From SAR202 cluster bacterium bin87 (GTDB lineage Bacteria; Chloroflexota; Dehalococcoidia; Lucifugimonadales; UBA3495): a stretch of 64,000 nt of DNA. Below the pieces are notes generated by a model. It was given only the letters and a program-made list of their open reading frames with translations. It ran no database searches and was not told the DNA's origin. The stretch spans positions 62,001 through 126,000 of the forward strand of contig MPNC01000005.1 in NCBI GenBank assembly GCA_002238825.1. Reading direction: 5' to 3'. Of the stretch, positions 7,618 through 16,580 are shown piece by piece; the first letter of the stretch is position 1, and every line of letters begins with the position of its first letter. The position numbers and the translations under genes were made by a program.

Positions 7618-8762
7618 CAGCGATCGCGTCCCAATCCGTACAGACGGATGGCGCGTTCGGCGGCCCTTTCGAGCAGTTCGGCGCCCCGCTGCAGGCTGGT
7701 ATCGAGATCCGATGGCTCCTCTCCAATGGGCAGGATGGCGTCGATCCCATGGTCGTAAAGGGTGTCGTAGCCCGGGCCCAGGCTGCCGGCAATCAGGACC
7801 GTGGGGACGCCGAATTGTCGGGCGCGACGGGCGATCCCCACCGGAGCCTTGTCGAACGCCGTGGAACGATCGGCCCGACCCTCGCCGGTGATCACGAAGT
7901 CGGTTCCCGGGGCGTGACGGTCGAAATCGAGCACGTCGCAGACCATGTCGATACCGGAGCGCAATTCCGCGCCGGTGAAGGCGATCAGGCCCGCGCCCAG
8001 GCCGCCGGCCGCGCCCGAGCCAGGGGTGTGCAGGACGTCGATGCCCAGGTCAGAAAGGACCACGCTGGCATACTTCGACAGGCAACCATCCAACTCGGCA
8101 ACCGTTTCGGGAGTGGCCCCCTTCTGCGGGCCGAAGATCGCGGACGCACCCGTTTCGCCGCACAGGGGGTTGGTCACGTCCGTCGCACCGATTATGGTGG
8201 TTTCGGACAGCGCGGGGTCCAGGGCGGTAGTGTCGACGTGGGCCAGGTTGGCCAGAGCGGCCCCGCCGGGTGGCAAGGGATCGCCGGCGGCGTCCCGGAA
8301 CCGCGCGCCCAGCGCTGACGCCATGCCGGTTCCGCCGTCGTTGGTGGCGCTGCCGCCCAGGCCGACGATGATGCGCCGGTAGCCATCTTCAAGGGCGGCG
8401 CGGATCAACTCTCCGGTGCCGTAGGTGGTAGCGCGGCGCGGGTCGCGACGGTCGTCGGGGATCAGGGCCAGACCCGAGGCGAGGGCCATCTCGATGACGG
8501 CGGTTTCACCGTCGCCCATGACACCCCAACGCGCCTGGATAGCGTCTCCGAGCGGGCCGGTCACGGTGGCCTCGCGATAGCTGCCGCCGGTGGTATCGAT
8601 CAGCGCGGCCAGGGTCCCATCGCCGCCGTCGGCCACCGGTATCAGGACGGTCTCGGCGTCGGGCACGGCGCGAAGGACGCCGCGCTGAATGGCCAACGCA
8701 GCTTCACGCGCGCCGATGCTGTGCTTGAAGGCCTGGGGAGAGATGACGATTCGCAAAGACAT
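7617..8762 (-). CDS. Glycerate kinase (GlxK/GarK type)
   Basis: This 381-residue protein belongs to the type I glycerate kinase family: IVISPQAFKHSI at the N-terminus, ADGGDGTLAALI, GLGGSATNDGGTG and FVITGEGRADRST are all family signatures. It phosphorylates D-glycerate to 2- or 3-phosphoglycerate and so links glycolate, glyoxylate or tartronate catabolism to glycolysis. The start at 8762 is chosen because of MSLRIVISPQ alignment; a TATAAT ends only six bases upstream, which suggests a leaderless message. Confidence 0.95.
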   Translation of the reverse strand: MSLRIVISPQAFKHSIGAREAALAIQRGVLRAVPDAETVLIPVADGGDGTLAALIDTTGGSYREATVTGPLGDAIQARWGVMGDGETAVIEMALASGLALIPDDRRDPRRATTYGTGELIRAALEDGYRRIIVGLGGSATNDGGTGMASALGARFRDAAGDPLPPGGAALANLAHVDTTALDPALSETTIIGATDVTNPLCGETGASAIFGPQKGATPETVAELDGCLSKYASVVLSDLGIDVLHTPGSGAAGGLGAGLIAFTGAELRSGIDMVCDVLDFDRHAPGTDFVITGEGRADRSTAFDKAPVGIARRARQFGVPTVLIAGSLGPGYDTLYDHGIDAILPIGEEPSDLDTSLQRGAELLERAAERAIRLYGLGRDR

Positions 8763-8768
8763 GCTGGA

Positions 8769-8774
8769 ATTATA
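8769..8774 (-). promoter_or_regulatory. -10 box of the glycerate kinase gene, leaderless arrangement
   Basis: A perfect TATAAT on the minus strand is followed by six bases and then the ATG at 8762. Transcription would start at or next to the initiation codon. No good -35 is visible at 16-18 bp. Confidence 0.5.
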
Positions 8775-8861
8775 ACTTGGCGACGATCCGGACCGGGCGC
8801 AACCGGGCACTGTTTAACCGAACCGCGCAGGACTGGAATTCGCGCTGGCGACCGGCCCGAA

Positions 8862-8890
8862 TAGGCACGGACGGCGGGTTATGTTACCAT
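8862..8890 (+). promoter_or_regulatory. Promoter of the M20D hydrolase pair
   Basis: TAGGCA (8862-8867) and TACCAT (8885-8890) are 17 bp apart, and the -10 is preceded by TGT (extended -10). The start codon is 50 bases downstream at 8941. Confidence 0.4.
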
Positions 8891-8940
8891 TCGCGGCGCG
8901 GTCGCAGAGCGTGGCCCAAGATTGCCCAGGAGGGCTTCGG

Positions 8941-10272
8941 ATGCCAACCAAAGAAGAGTTGAAGGACCGGGCATTCGCCGAAATCGATTCCCGCGCTGAG
9001 GAATTGATCGGCGTGTCCAAGCAGATCCTGGCCAACCCCGAGCCGGGATTCCGGGAATTCAAAACGGCGGCGCTGGTCGGCGAGCAATTCGCAGCCATGG
9101 GAGTGCCGTTCCGGTCCGGTTTGGGCATGACCGGCCTGCGCGGGGAGATCATCGGTGGCAGCGAAGGGCCCAGCATGGCGATCATGGGCGAACTGGACAG
9201 CCTGATCGTCAACGAGCATCCGCACGCGAACGCGGAAACGGGCGCGGCCCACGCCTGCGGGCACCATTGCCAGATCGCCATGATGCTGGGAGTAACCCGG
9301 GCGCTGATGCGCGACGACGTCCTGCCCCACCTGAGCGGGCGCATCCTGTCCATGGCGGTCCCCGCCGAGGAATACATCGAGATCGAATACCGGGACCAGT
9401 TGCGCCGGGACGGCAAGATCGAATTCCTGGGCGGCAAGCCGGAGTTCATCCGGTTGGGTGAATTCGACGACGTGCACCTGGCGATGATGATGCACACCAC
9501 CAGCACGCCGAGCGAAAAGCAACTGTGCCTCACCGGCACCAACAACGGCACCGTGGCCAAAAGGATCCAGTTCGTGGGCAAGGGCGCCCACGCCGGCGGT
9601 TCGCCACACCTGGGGATCAACGCGCTGAACGCGGCGACGCTGGCGATGACGGCGATACACTTCAACCGCGAGACCTTCGTGGACACCGACACGGTCCGCG
9701 TGCATCCCATCATCACCAAGGGCGGCGAAGCGGTGAGCGCGGTGCCGGCCGACGTTCGCATGGAAACGTTCGTGAGGGCCAAGACACTGGACGCCATCAT
9801 GGACGCCAATCGCAAGGTTGACCGCGCGTTGCGGGCGGGTGCCATGGCGATGGGCGCGACGGTGAACATCCAGACCATCCCCGGGTACATGCCGATGCTG
9901 CAGAACGACCGGATGCAGGCGATTTTCCGCGCGAACGCCGAAAACCTGGTGGGCGCCGAGAACATCGGCCGGACTGAGCATCGGACCGGCAGCACCGACA
10001 TGGGAGACGTGGGCACGATCATGCCCGTGCTGCACCCGTACGTGGGCGGGGCGACCGGCATCGGCCACGGCGACGACTACGTGATCCAGGACTACCATAT
10101 GGCTGTGGTGACCGGAGCCAAGGCGATGGCTTCGACGGTGATCGACCTGATGGCGGACGGAGCAAAAGAAGCCAACCAGGTGGTGGCCAACCATCGGCCC
10201 GACATGACCTCACGAGAATACCTGAAATTCATGCGAAGCCTGGCGGTCGAAGAAACGTACACCGAGCGATAA
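8941..10272 (+). CDS. M20D amidohydrolase/carboxypeptidase-like protein, first copy
   Basis: This 443-residue protein has the M20D metallohydrolase layout. HACGHHCQIAMM carries the Cys and His metal ligands, AVPAEEYIEIE carries the catalytic Glu pair, and the dimerisation lid begins near FVGKGAHAGGSPHLGINAL. Relatives cleave N-acyl amino acids, p-aminobenzoyl-glutamate or indole-acyl conjugates. The start at 8941 follows AGGAGG; longer upstream frames lie across the promoter. A paralog follows after 87 bases. The exact amide substrate cannot be told. Confidence 0.9.
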   Translation: MPTKEELKDRAFAEIDSRAEELIGVSKQILANPEPGFREFKTAALVGEQFAAMGVPFRSGLGMTGLRGEIIGGSEGPSMAIMGELDSLIVNEHPHANAETGAAHACGHHCQIAMMLGVTRALMRDDVLPHLSGRILSMAVPAEEYIEIEYRDQLRRDGKIEFLGGKPEFIRLGEFDDVHLAMMMHTTSTPSEKQLCLTGTNNGTVAKRIQFVGKGAHAGGSPHLGINALNAATLAMTAIHFNRETFVDTDTVRVHPIITKGGEAVSAVPADVRMETFVRAKTLDAIMDANRKVDRALRAGAMAMGATVNIQTIPGYMPMLQNDRMQAIFRANAENLVGAENIGRTEHRTGSTDMGDVGTIMPVLHPYVGGATGIGHGDDYVIQDYHMAVVTGAKAMASTVIDLMADGAKEANQVVANHRPDMTSREYLKFMRSLAVEETYTER

Positions 10273-10359
10273 TCGCTGCCGATATACCGGCGGGACCCAC
10301 GTCCGGAAGCCCCTGGATCCAGCACCCAAATCCCTCCTCCTGGAAACGGAAGGAATTGC

Positions 10360-11709
10360 ATGGCCACGCGCGAAGAATTGAAGCAGGCGGCATGTGCCGC
10401 GATCGAACGGCACAGCGACGACCTGATCGCGGTGGCCAAAGACATCCTCGCAAACCCGGAACCCGGGTACAGCGAATACCGGACGGCCCGGGTCGTGGCC
10501 GAACAGTTTGCCAAGCTCGGGGTGCCATTCCGCGCCAATCTGGCGTTGACCGGACTCAAGGGCAGTATCAAGGGTGGGGCCGGCGCCGGTCCACGCGTGG
10601 CGATCATTGGCGAGCTCGACAGCCTGATCGTTGACGGCCATCCCTTTGCCGCCGATGCCACCAGGGCGGCGCATGCCTGCGGGCACCACTGCCAGATCGG
10701 CATGATGCTGGGGGCCGTGATAGGACTGTCCTCGTCGGAAGTGTTGCCCGAGCTTAGCGGGGAAATCGTGCCGTTCGCGGTGCCGGCCGAGGAGTTCATC
10801 GAGGTGGCGCGCCGCCTGGACCTGCGTGAGTCCGGCAAGATCGAATTCCTGGGCGGGAAGCAGGAACTGATCAAGCTGGGCGAATTCGACGATGTCGACA
10901 TCGCGATGATGTGCCATACCGCCAGCGACATGGGATCTCACGCGTTCGCCATGGGCGGCACGAGCAACGGACACGTGGTGAAGTACGTGCGTTTCATCGG
11001 GCGGGCGGCTCATGCGGGGTCATCGCCGCATCTGGGCATCAACGCGCTGAACGCGGCCAACTTCGCGCTGCAGGCGGTCAACGCCAACCGGGAACTTTAC
11101 CGGGAGCAGGACACGGTGCGGATACACGGGATCATGACGTACGGCGGGCAGGCGGTGAACTCGGTGCCTTCCGACGTACGTTTGGAATGGAGGGTCAGGT
11201 CAGGCACTCCGGAGGCGGTGGTGCGCTACTCGGATATCGTGGACCGCTGCTTCCGTTCGGGCGCTCTTGCCGTGGGGGCGTCGGTGTCGATCACCAACAT
11301 ACCGGGTTACCTGCCCATGCGGCACGACCAGAACCTCCTGGACGTGTTCCGGGTCAACGCGAAGGGCCTGCTGCAGGAAAACCGCGTCCTGATGATGCCG
11401 CCCACACGCAACCGGGGCGGGTCCACCGACATGGGCGACCTTAGCCACATCATCCCCTCGATTCACCCGTACACCGCCGGCGCCGAAGGCCCGGGCCACA
11501 GCTCGGAGTACCTGATCACGGATTACCACCAGGCCGTCGTGAACCCGGCCAAGATCATGGCGATGTCGGTTATCGACCTGTTGTCGGACAACGCCGAAGG
11601 CGCGCGGCGGGTCACCACCTCGTTCCGCCCGGCGATGTCGAAAGGGTCGTATCTCAACTTCCAGCGCCAACGCGCGGAAGTGATCGAGTTCGACGGCGCA
11701 GCAACCTAG
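10360..11709 (+). CDS. M20D amidohydrolase/carboxypeptidase-like protein, second copy
   Basis: This 449-residue paralog of the preceding gene shares its whole layout: HACGHHCQIGMM, AVPAEEFIEVA, RFIGRAAHAGSSPHLG and a C-terminal STDMGDLSHIIPSIHPY containing the last metal-binding His region. By eye roughly half of the positions match the first copy. The start has a GGAAGGAA site. The two proteins may form a heteromer or split related substrates. The gene probably shares the promoter at 8862. Confidence 0.9.
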   Translation: MATREELKQAACAAIERHSDDLIAVAKDILANPEPGYSEYRTARVVAEQFAKLGVPFRANLALTGLKGSIKGGAGAGPRVAIIGELDSLIVDGHPFAADATRAAHACGHHCQIGMMLGAVIGLSSSEVLPELSGEIVPFAVPAEEFIEVARRLDLRESGKIEFLGGKQELIKLGEFDDVDIAMMCHTASDMGSHAFAMGGTSNGHVVKYVRFIGRAAHAGSSPHLGINALNAANFALQAVNANRELYREQDTVRIHGIMTYGGQAVNSVPSDVRLEWRVRSGTPEAVVRYSDIVDRCFRSGALAVGASVSITNIPGYLPMRHDQNLLDVFRVNAKGLLQENRVLMMPPTRNRGGSTDMGDLSHIIPSIHPYTAGAEGPGHSSEYLITDYHQAVVNPAKIMAMSVIDLLSDNAEGARRVTTSFRPAMSKGSYLNFQRQRAEVIEFDGAAT

Positions 11710-11719
11710 GCCGGCGCGG

Positions 11720-12322
11720 TCACAAACCAACAGTTCGCGCCAGCGCCATAAAGCCGCCGGCGATCAGCGGCACCGTCAGGTTGTCGTCCAGCGGCAACGG
11801 CAGGAATTCAACGGCGGCGGCAAAGATCGCCGTGACCACCACGGCCCACGACCACGCTCCGTATCCCGCCGCCACGAGAAGGGCCCACACGGCCAGAGAG
11901 GCGGCGACGAACGCCAGGGTGCCCAAAGGCGACTTGCCCCAAACACGCGGCCCCGGACAGCGCGACCCAATGAGCGCGGCGGCAGGGTCACCCACGGCGA
12001 CGAACATCAGCACCGGCAACGCCACCTCTATTCCGTAGAAGTAGAACGCGAAGAACGCCGCGATCAACAGGTAGGTGGCCCCGGTTATGTCGGTGGCTTC
12101 AGCAGGCTTCAAGATGGATCCGAAAACCCCCATATAGACGCGGTTGAAGATACCGGCGCGCTGGCGACCGACGTCCACTGCCAGCGAAAGCAGCGCGCCA
12201 CCGCCGACCAGTGTCATATAGGCAGGCTCCGGAATTACGAGGGCCAACAGGGTCGTACAACTGGCGGCAACCAGATGGAATACGCGTCGACCCACGGGCA
12301 CCGCGCCGGCGGGTTGGTTCAT
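11720..12322 (-). CDS. Dolichol/phytol-kinase-like integral membrane protein
   Basis: This 200-residue protein is almost entirely hydrophobic, with about six membrane segments. It begins RRVFHLVAASC, and its central motif VGDPAAALIGSR with GKSPLGTLAF matches the CTP-dependent polyprenol/phytol/diacylglycerol kinase family (SEC59/VTE5/Dgk1). A conserved acidic segment, EFLPLPLDDNLTVPL, lies near the C-terminus. It probably phosphorylates an isoprenoid or lipid alcohol in the membrane. It lies downstream of the lipoprotein gene in the same direction. Confidence 0.75.
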   Translation of the reverse strand: MNQPAGAVPVGRRVFHLVAASCTTLLALVIPEPAYMTLVGGGALLSLAVDVGRQRAGIFNRVYMGVFGSILKPAEATDITGATYLLIAAFFAFYFYGIEVALPVLMFVAVGDPAAALIGSRCPGPRVWGKSPLGTLAFVAASLAVWALLVAAGYGAWSWAVVVTAIFAAAVEFLPLPLDDNLTVPLIAGGFMALARTVGL

Positions 12323-12422
12323 ATCAGGGGCGCGGAGAGGCGCAATGGCGCTGCGGTTCGCGCCGGCCGGCTCATCCCCGAAATCCGCTCAGTGTCCCGT
12401 CGAAGGTAAACGCCAACAGCGA

Positions 12423-13082
12423 TCAGAAATCAATGATGACGGTGTCGCCGGCACCCCAGCGGAAAGAACGGAACTCGGTGTCCCTGGGCACCTCGAACAC
12501 CAGCCAACCGTCCAGGCCGGTCCCACGAGGCAGTTGCTGGGCACGCTGGACCAACTTGATCTGGCCGTCGGGCTGTTGCTCCTCATAGGTAGCATTCCAG
12601 AGGAACCGCACGCATTCCGTGGGGGTTTCGGGATTCACCGGGACGGTGCAGCGGTCCGATGGCTTTTCCGGCACCTCGGCATCCTCCGCCAGAGCGCCGA
12701 CGTTGATGGGCGCGTATTTGCCCTGGAAGAAGTCCCGCAACTGCGCCGCATCTCGATCGATGTTGACAATGGCGCTGGTGGCCGAGTGATTTTCGACTTT
12801 CACGCGTAGCAGGACGAGCTCGTTTTCGTCCGTTTGCGGGGACAACTTGTAGAGGGGTTCGCCGCTTGCGCCCTGGCCGGGATAGCGGGCCGAAGTAGTC
12901 CAGCGCAACTCATCGGTGCGCTCCAGAGCCGCGACACTGACGTGGAGGATCCGGCCCTTGTAATACCTGCCGATGTTGGGCGACTGGGACGAACAGGCCA
13001 AACTGGCGGCCAGGACCAGCAACGCCAACAGGAGAACCGGCGCGATTCGCCGGACGCGGACACGACCGTACAGACTAGTCAT
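12423..13082 (-). CDS. Uncharacterised lipoprotein
   Basis: The 219-residue product begins with a basic stretch and a hydrophobic core ending in AASLAC, a lipobox with Cys30 as the lipidated residue. The mature part looks beta-rich ([36 protein letters not shown]) and resembles the DUF4352-type immunoglobulin-like domains of secreted lipoproteins. It overlaps the end of the cysteine desulfurase gene by 8 bases, so the two are co-translated. The function is unknown. Confidence 0.8.
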   Translation of the reverse strand: MTSLYGRVRVRRIAPVLLLALLVLAASLACSSQSPNIGRYYKGRILHVSVAALERTDELRWTTSARYPGQGASGEPLYKLSPQTDENELVLLRVKVENHSATSAIVNIDRDAAQLRDFFQGKYAPINVGALAEDAEVPEKPSDRCTVPVNPETPTECVRFLWNATYEEQQPDGQIKLVQRAQQLPRGTGLDGWLVFEVPRDTEFRSFRWGAGDTVIIDF

Positions 13083-14271
13083 CGCCGGTTCCGGTCAAAG
13101 TGGGCAGCTGGCGCAGGTCGCCAATGAGATCGATCAGCACGGTCAACATGCGATCAACCTCGGCGTCGGTGTTGTGCTTCCCGAGGGTGACGCGCAGGGA
13201 GCCCCGCGCGGTATCGGCGGTTTGGCCCAGGGCCAGGAGAACGTGGGAGGGTTCCAACGATCCGCTGCTGCAGGCGCTGCCGCTGCTGGCCGCGATGCCC
13301 TGGAGGTCCAACCCAAGCAGGATCGATTCGCCCTCGACGCCATCGAAGGAAAAGTTGACATTGTTAGGCAGCCGGTCGGTGGGATGGCCGTTGAGGATGG
13401 CGTCCGGAATGCGATGCCGGATCTCGGCGACGATGCGGTCGCGCAGGGCAGCGCACTGGGCGCCGACCTCTGCTTTCTGGTTGTCGGCCTGTTCCAGAGC
13501 CACGGACAGTCCGATGATGCCGGCCACGTTTTCGGTGCCGGACCGGCGCTCGCGCTCCTGGCCGCCTCCGGTGATCAATGGAAGATAGGGGACACCCCGG
13601 CGCAAGAAGAGCACGCCCACGCCCTTGGGCCCGTAGAATTTGTGCCCCGACAGGCTCATCATGTCCACGCCGAGGCGGCGAACATCCAGGTCCAGGAAGC
13701 CGGCGGCCTGCACCGCGTCCGTATGCATGACGATGGTGCGGCTGAGAGTCTGGGCGCGTTCCTTGACCGCGGCGGAAATCTCCGGGATGGGATTGATCGT
13801 GCCGATCTCGTTGTTGGCATACATTATGGAAACGAGGGCGGTCTCCGGCGTGATGGCGTTGGCGACCTGCTGCGGATCCACGCGGCCGTAGTCGTCGACG
13901 GGCAGGTAGGTCACCTCCCAGCCACGATTTTCCAGCATCTGGCAGGCGTGCAGCACGGCATGGTGTTCCGCGGCCGCGGTGATGACGTGGCGTCCGGTTT
14001 CTTCCAGCGCGTAGGCGCCGCCGCGAATGGCGGCGTTGTCGGATTCGGTGCCGCCGCTGGTAAAGACCACCTCACGGTTGCGACAGTTGAGCACGCGGGC
14101 GACGCGTTCGCGGGCGGCGTCCAGTGCGTACCGCGCCTCCTGTCCAACGGTATGAACGCTGGAGGCGTTGCCGTAGAGCCGTGTGAAGTAGGGCAGCATC
14201 GCCTCCAGGACGCTCTCGTCCATGGGCGTGGTGCCGGCGTGGTCGAAGTAAATGTGATTTTGGGTGGTCAT
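13075..14271 (-). CDS. Cysteine desulfurase (NifS/IscS family)
   Basis: This 398-residue PLP enzyme moves sulfur from cysteine to scaffold or tRNA-modification proteins. [11 protein letters not shown] is the N-terminal signature, [12 protein letters not shown] contains the PLP-binding Lys, and [15 protein letters not shown] holds the catalytic Cys in the flexible loop. The start at 14271 (MTTQNH) fits the family; the frame stays open upstream without a good site. No iscU or mnmA follows; instead a lipoprotein gene overlaps its end. Confidence 0.95.
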   Translation of the reverse strand: MTTQNHIYFDHAGTTPMDESVLEAMLPYFTRLYGNASSVHTVGQEARYALDAARERVARVLNCRNREVVFTSGGTESDNAAIRGGAYALEETGRHVITAAAEHHAVLHACQMLENRGWEVTYLPVDDYGRVDPQQVANAITPETALVSIMYANNEIGTINPIPEISAAVKERAQTLSRTIVMHTDAVQAAGFLDLDVRRLGVDMMSLSGHKFYGPKGVGVLFLRRGVPYLPLITGGGQERERRSGTENVAGIIGLSVALEQADNQKAEVGAQCAALRDRIVAEIRHRIPDAILNGHPTDRLPNNVNFSFDGVEGESILLGLDLQGIAASSGSACSSGSLEPSHVLLALGQTADTARGSLRVTLGKHNTDAEVDRMLTVLIDLIGDLRQLPTLTGTGDD

Positions 14272-14291
14272 ACGATGGTGTACCAGATTGA

Positions 14292-14300
14292 ATTTTAGCA
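14292..14300 (-). promoter_or_regulatory. Extended -10 of the cysteine desulfurase gene
   Basis: TGCTAAAAT on the minus strand, 20 bases before the start codon at 14271. There is no recognisable -35, as expected for a strong extended -10. Confidence 0.5.
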
Positions 14301-14355
14301 TAGGGACCGGCGGCCCCCGGCGATTGCCAGACGGCGCCAAACCATCGAGACGCGG

Positions 14356-14451
14356 TCAGCGAAGCCACTTGTACCACAACAACGCGCCGCACGCGATAGT
14401 AACCAGCAATCCGATTACGATTGAAGTGGTCTGCTCGAAACGGCGGTTCAC
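14356..14451 (-). CDS. Possible small membrane protein with GTG start, about 31 aa
   Basis: Read from a GTG at 14451 the frame encodes NRRFEQTTSIVIGLLVT, then IACGALLWYKWLR, ending at TGA 14356. This is one clean transmembrane helix with a basic tail, and the codons look real. The frame can be extended upstream by about 18 codons without an ATG, and no Shine-Dalgarno site is visible. It may be a genuine small protein or the C-terminal remnant of a larger one. Confidence 0.3.
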   Translation of the reverse strand: MNRRFEQTTSIVIGLLVTIACGALLWYKWLR

Positions 14452-14629
14452 GGCATCACGGGACGCGATACACAGAGGATGACCACCGGAACCCCGGAGA
14501 CGCCTAGCCAGAACTCACAAAATCGGGCGCCCATCAGCCCGCCGATCCGGCCGGCCGGTGCGAACCAGTGCGCCACGAATTCAACGGCAGCCATACGGCG
14601 TTGCTATACCGGGCTCCGCACAGCCTGCC

Positions 14630-14658
14630 TTGCGACGCCCGAGGTCGGCGGCTATAGT
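14630..14658 (+). promoter_or_regulatory. Promoter of the alpha/beta hydrolase gene
   Basis: TTGCGA (14630-14635), a 17-bp spacer and TATAGT (14653-14658), 34 bases before the start codon. Confidence 0.5.
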
Positions 14659-14692
14659 GAGCCGCAACCGAGAGAGCTCCCGAGGGATGAAG

Positions 14693-15541
14693 ATGGCTAT
14701 TGCAGAGATCAACGGATACCGCATGAACTACCAGGTGTTCGGGGATGACACGGCGCCGGCGTTGGCGCTGATACACGGCGGACTGGGAGGCGGAGACGGA
14801 AGCAAGGATACGATCAACCGTCAGGCAGATGCGCTGTCAGCGGGGTATCGCTGCGTGTTCTACGACCGGCGGGCGTGCGGTGGGTCCGACACGCCGGCCG
14901 ATGGGTACGGCATGGCCAACTGCGCGCGCGACCTGCGCGAATTGATGGGCCACCTGGGCATCAGCAAAGCCCACATCCTGGGATCGTCAGCGGGCGGGCC
15001 CATCGCGACGCAGTTCGCGCTGGACTATCCGGAACTGACGGACTCACTGATCCTCATCAATACGATGACCTATTCTGAGGAGGCGCAGCAGGAGATCCGA
15101 CGTCAGGAACTGCGCCGACTCCAGGAGCGAGTCGCGGCGGTGGGCAGATCGGCAGCCGTGGAACACGCATTGTCAGACCGGTTCCCCCAGATGATATCCG
15201 ACGATCCGGAACGGTTTGCGCGAATTGCCGCGGAGAATCTGGCCCGCATCGACGGAATCGCCGCCACTCAGCAGGCGTACCTGGACATCGGTGATTCGCT
15301 GGAATCGCGGTTGGCCGAACTCAAGATGCCGACGCTGGTGGTCCACGGGGACGCCGACAGCCGGATACCGGTGGAATGCGGCCGGAGCCTGGCCGCGGGG
15401 ATCGCCGGGGCCGAACTGCACGTGATCTCCGGAGCGGAGCACGGCCTGATGACCAACGAGGCGGCCGGCGAGACGCAGCGAATCATCCTGGACTTTCTGC
15501 GGCGAGCCTCCGCCGGCCAGGCTCAAGCGGCCGCGAACTGA
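14693..15541 (+). CDS. Alpha/beta-hydrolase, proline iminopeptidase/lipolytic-like
   Basis: This 282-residue hydrolase has the oxyanion motif LALIHGGLGGG, the nucleophile elbow GSSAGG, the acid in HGDADSRIP and the catalytic His in SGAEHGLMTN, so the triad is complete. The ATG at 14693 has GAGGG six bases upstream; the ATG at 14687 is too close to it. The gene heads a group with two VOC proteins and a TPP enzyme, which suggests a small-molecule catabolic role. The true substrate is unknown. Confidence 0.9.
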   Translation: MAIAEINGYRMNYQVFGDDTAPALALIHGGLGGGDGSKDTINRQADALSAGYRCVFYDRRACGGSDTPADGYGMANCARDLRELMGHLGISKAHILGSSAGGPIATQFALDYPELTDSLILINTMTYSEEAQQEIRRQELRRLQERVAAVGRSAAVEHALSDRFPQMISDDPERFARIAAENLARIDGIAATQQAYLDIGDSLESRLAELKMPTLVVHGDADSRIPVECGRSLAAGIAGAELHVISGAEHGLMTNEAAGETQRIILDFLRRASAGQAQAAAN

Positions 15542-15626
15542 CTGGCGCCATTGGCAAAATACGGACCAGCCTCCCGCCACATGAACGCGGGCATGGCCTG
15601 AGCGCAATCAACCGGAGGAACAACGT

Positions 15627-16040
15627 ATGACAACGGTGAGCATTGACCACGTGGCGATGCCCACGGCGGACGCGGATCGACTGATCGGGTACTACAAGAA
15701 CCTGGGCTTTGAGATCAACGACGAGGCGGAATGGCGGGCGGGGACGGCGAATATTTTCTCGATCCAGATCGGCGATTCGAAGATCAACGTGCACCCGGAG
15801 CGATACATGGCAGGCCTGCGAGGGCCAACCGCAGTGCCCGGCTGCATGGATATGTGCTTCGTGTGGGACGGAACGGTTGAAGAGTGCCAGCGAATGCTCG
15901 CCGGAGCTGGAGTGGAAGTCGTGCAGGGTCCGGTGCCCCGAAAGGGGGCGCGGCAACGAGGCGCGGCGCCATCGCTGAGCCTGTACGCCCGGGACCCGGA
16001 CGGCAACCTGCTGGAATGGATGATTTACGAACAGGACTGA
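15627..16040 (+). CDS. VOC-family protein, first tandem copy
   Basis: This 137-residue protein has the vicinal oxygen chelate fold used by glyoxalase I, extradiol dioxygenases and fosfomycin-resistance enzymes. The three metal ligands of the family are visible: His8 (IDHVAMP), His56 (INVHPE) and Glu130 (NLLEWMIY). The start has CCGGAGGA. A close paralog begins 18 bases after its stop. The reaction is not predictable from sequence. Confidence 0.9.
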   Translation: MTTVSIDHVAMPTADADRLIGYYKNLGFEINDEAEWRAGTANIFSIQIGDSKINVHPERYMAGLRGPTAVPGCMDMCFVWDGTVEECQRMLAGAGVEVVQGPVPRKGARQRGAAPSLSLYARDPDGNLLEWMIYEQD

Positions 16041-16057
16041 CTGAGGAGGAATGCAAC

Positions 16058-16465
16058 GTGGCTACGGTTGGGATAGATCACATAGCAATGCCCACGGCCG
16101 ATGCGGAACAGCTGATGGCGTTCTACAAGAGTCTGGGATTTGCCATCAACGACGAGGCAGAATGGCGCGCCGGCACGGCGAACATCTTCTCCATTCAGAT
16201 CGGCGACTCGAAGATCAACGTGCATCCCGAGGGGCATATTGCGGACTACCGGGGGCCCACGGCGGTGCCCGGGTGCACCGACATCTGCTTCGTTTGGGAC
16301 GGCACCGTTGACGAGTGCCAGAAAATGCTGGCGGATGCCGGCGTCGATATCATACGGGGGCCCGGGCCGCGCAAAGGCGCACGGCAGCGTGGCGTGCTGC
16401 CGGCGGTGAGCCTCTACGCTCGCGACCCCGACAACAACCTGCTGGAGTGGATGATCTACCAGTAG
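16058..16465 (+). CDS. VOC-family protein, second tandem copy
   Basis: This 135-residue protein is about three quarters identical by eye to the preceding one and keeps His8, His56 and the C-terminal Glu. It starts at GTG 16058 with a strong GAGGAGGA site; no ATG in frame fits. VOC proteins often dimerise, so the two copies may form a heterodimer. The differences cluster around the segment after VHPE and near the C-terminus, which could shape different substrate pockets. Confidence 0.88.
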   Translation: MATVGIDHIAMPTADAEQLMAFYKSLGFAINDEAEWRAGTANIFSIQIGDSKINVHPEGHIADYRGPTAVPGCTDICFVWDGTVDECQKMLADAGVDIIRGPGPRKGARQRGVLPAVSLYARDPDNNLLEWMIYQ

Positions 16466-16580
16466 ATCACAATGCCATTGCACCGTGGCGAGTGTCGCAT
16501 TCACCCTTACGTATGCCAACCCGGATCCCCGGCGGACCAGGGTTTACTCGGTGCGGAAGCCGGACTGAAGGAGATAGATT

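Larger units (their letters stand above)
14272..14692. other. Divergent intergenic region of about 420 bp
   Basis: The region holds an extended -10 for the desulfurase gene (14292-14300, minus strand), a possible small membrane ORF (14356-14451, minus) and the promoter of the hydrolase gene (14630-14658, plus). Nothing else is recognisable. Confidence 0.5.

Noticed and set aside
12973-14298. A 441-codon plus-strand frame opposite the cysteine desulfurase
   Set aside because: The minus strand encodes a complete NifS/IscS protein with PLP Lys and catalytic Cys; the plus frame is Gly/Val/Asp-rich shadow.
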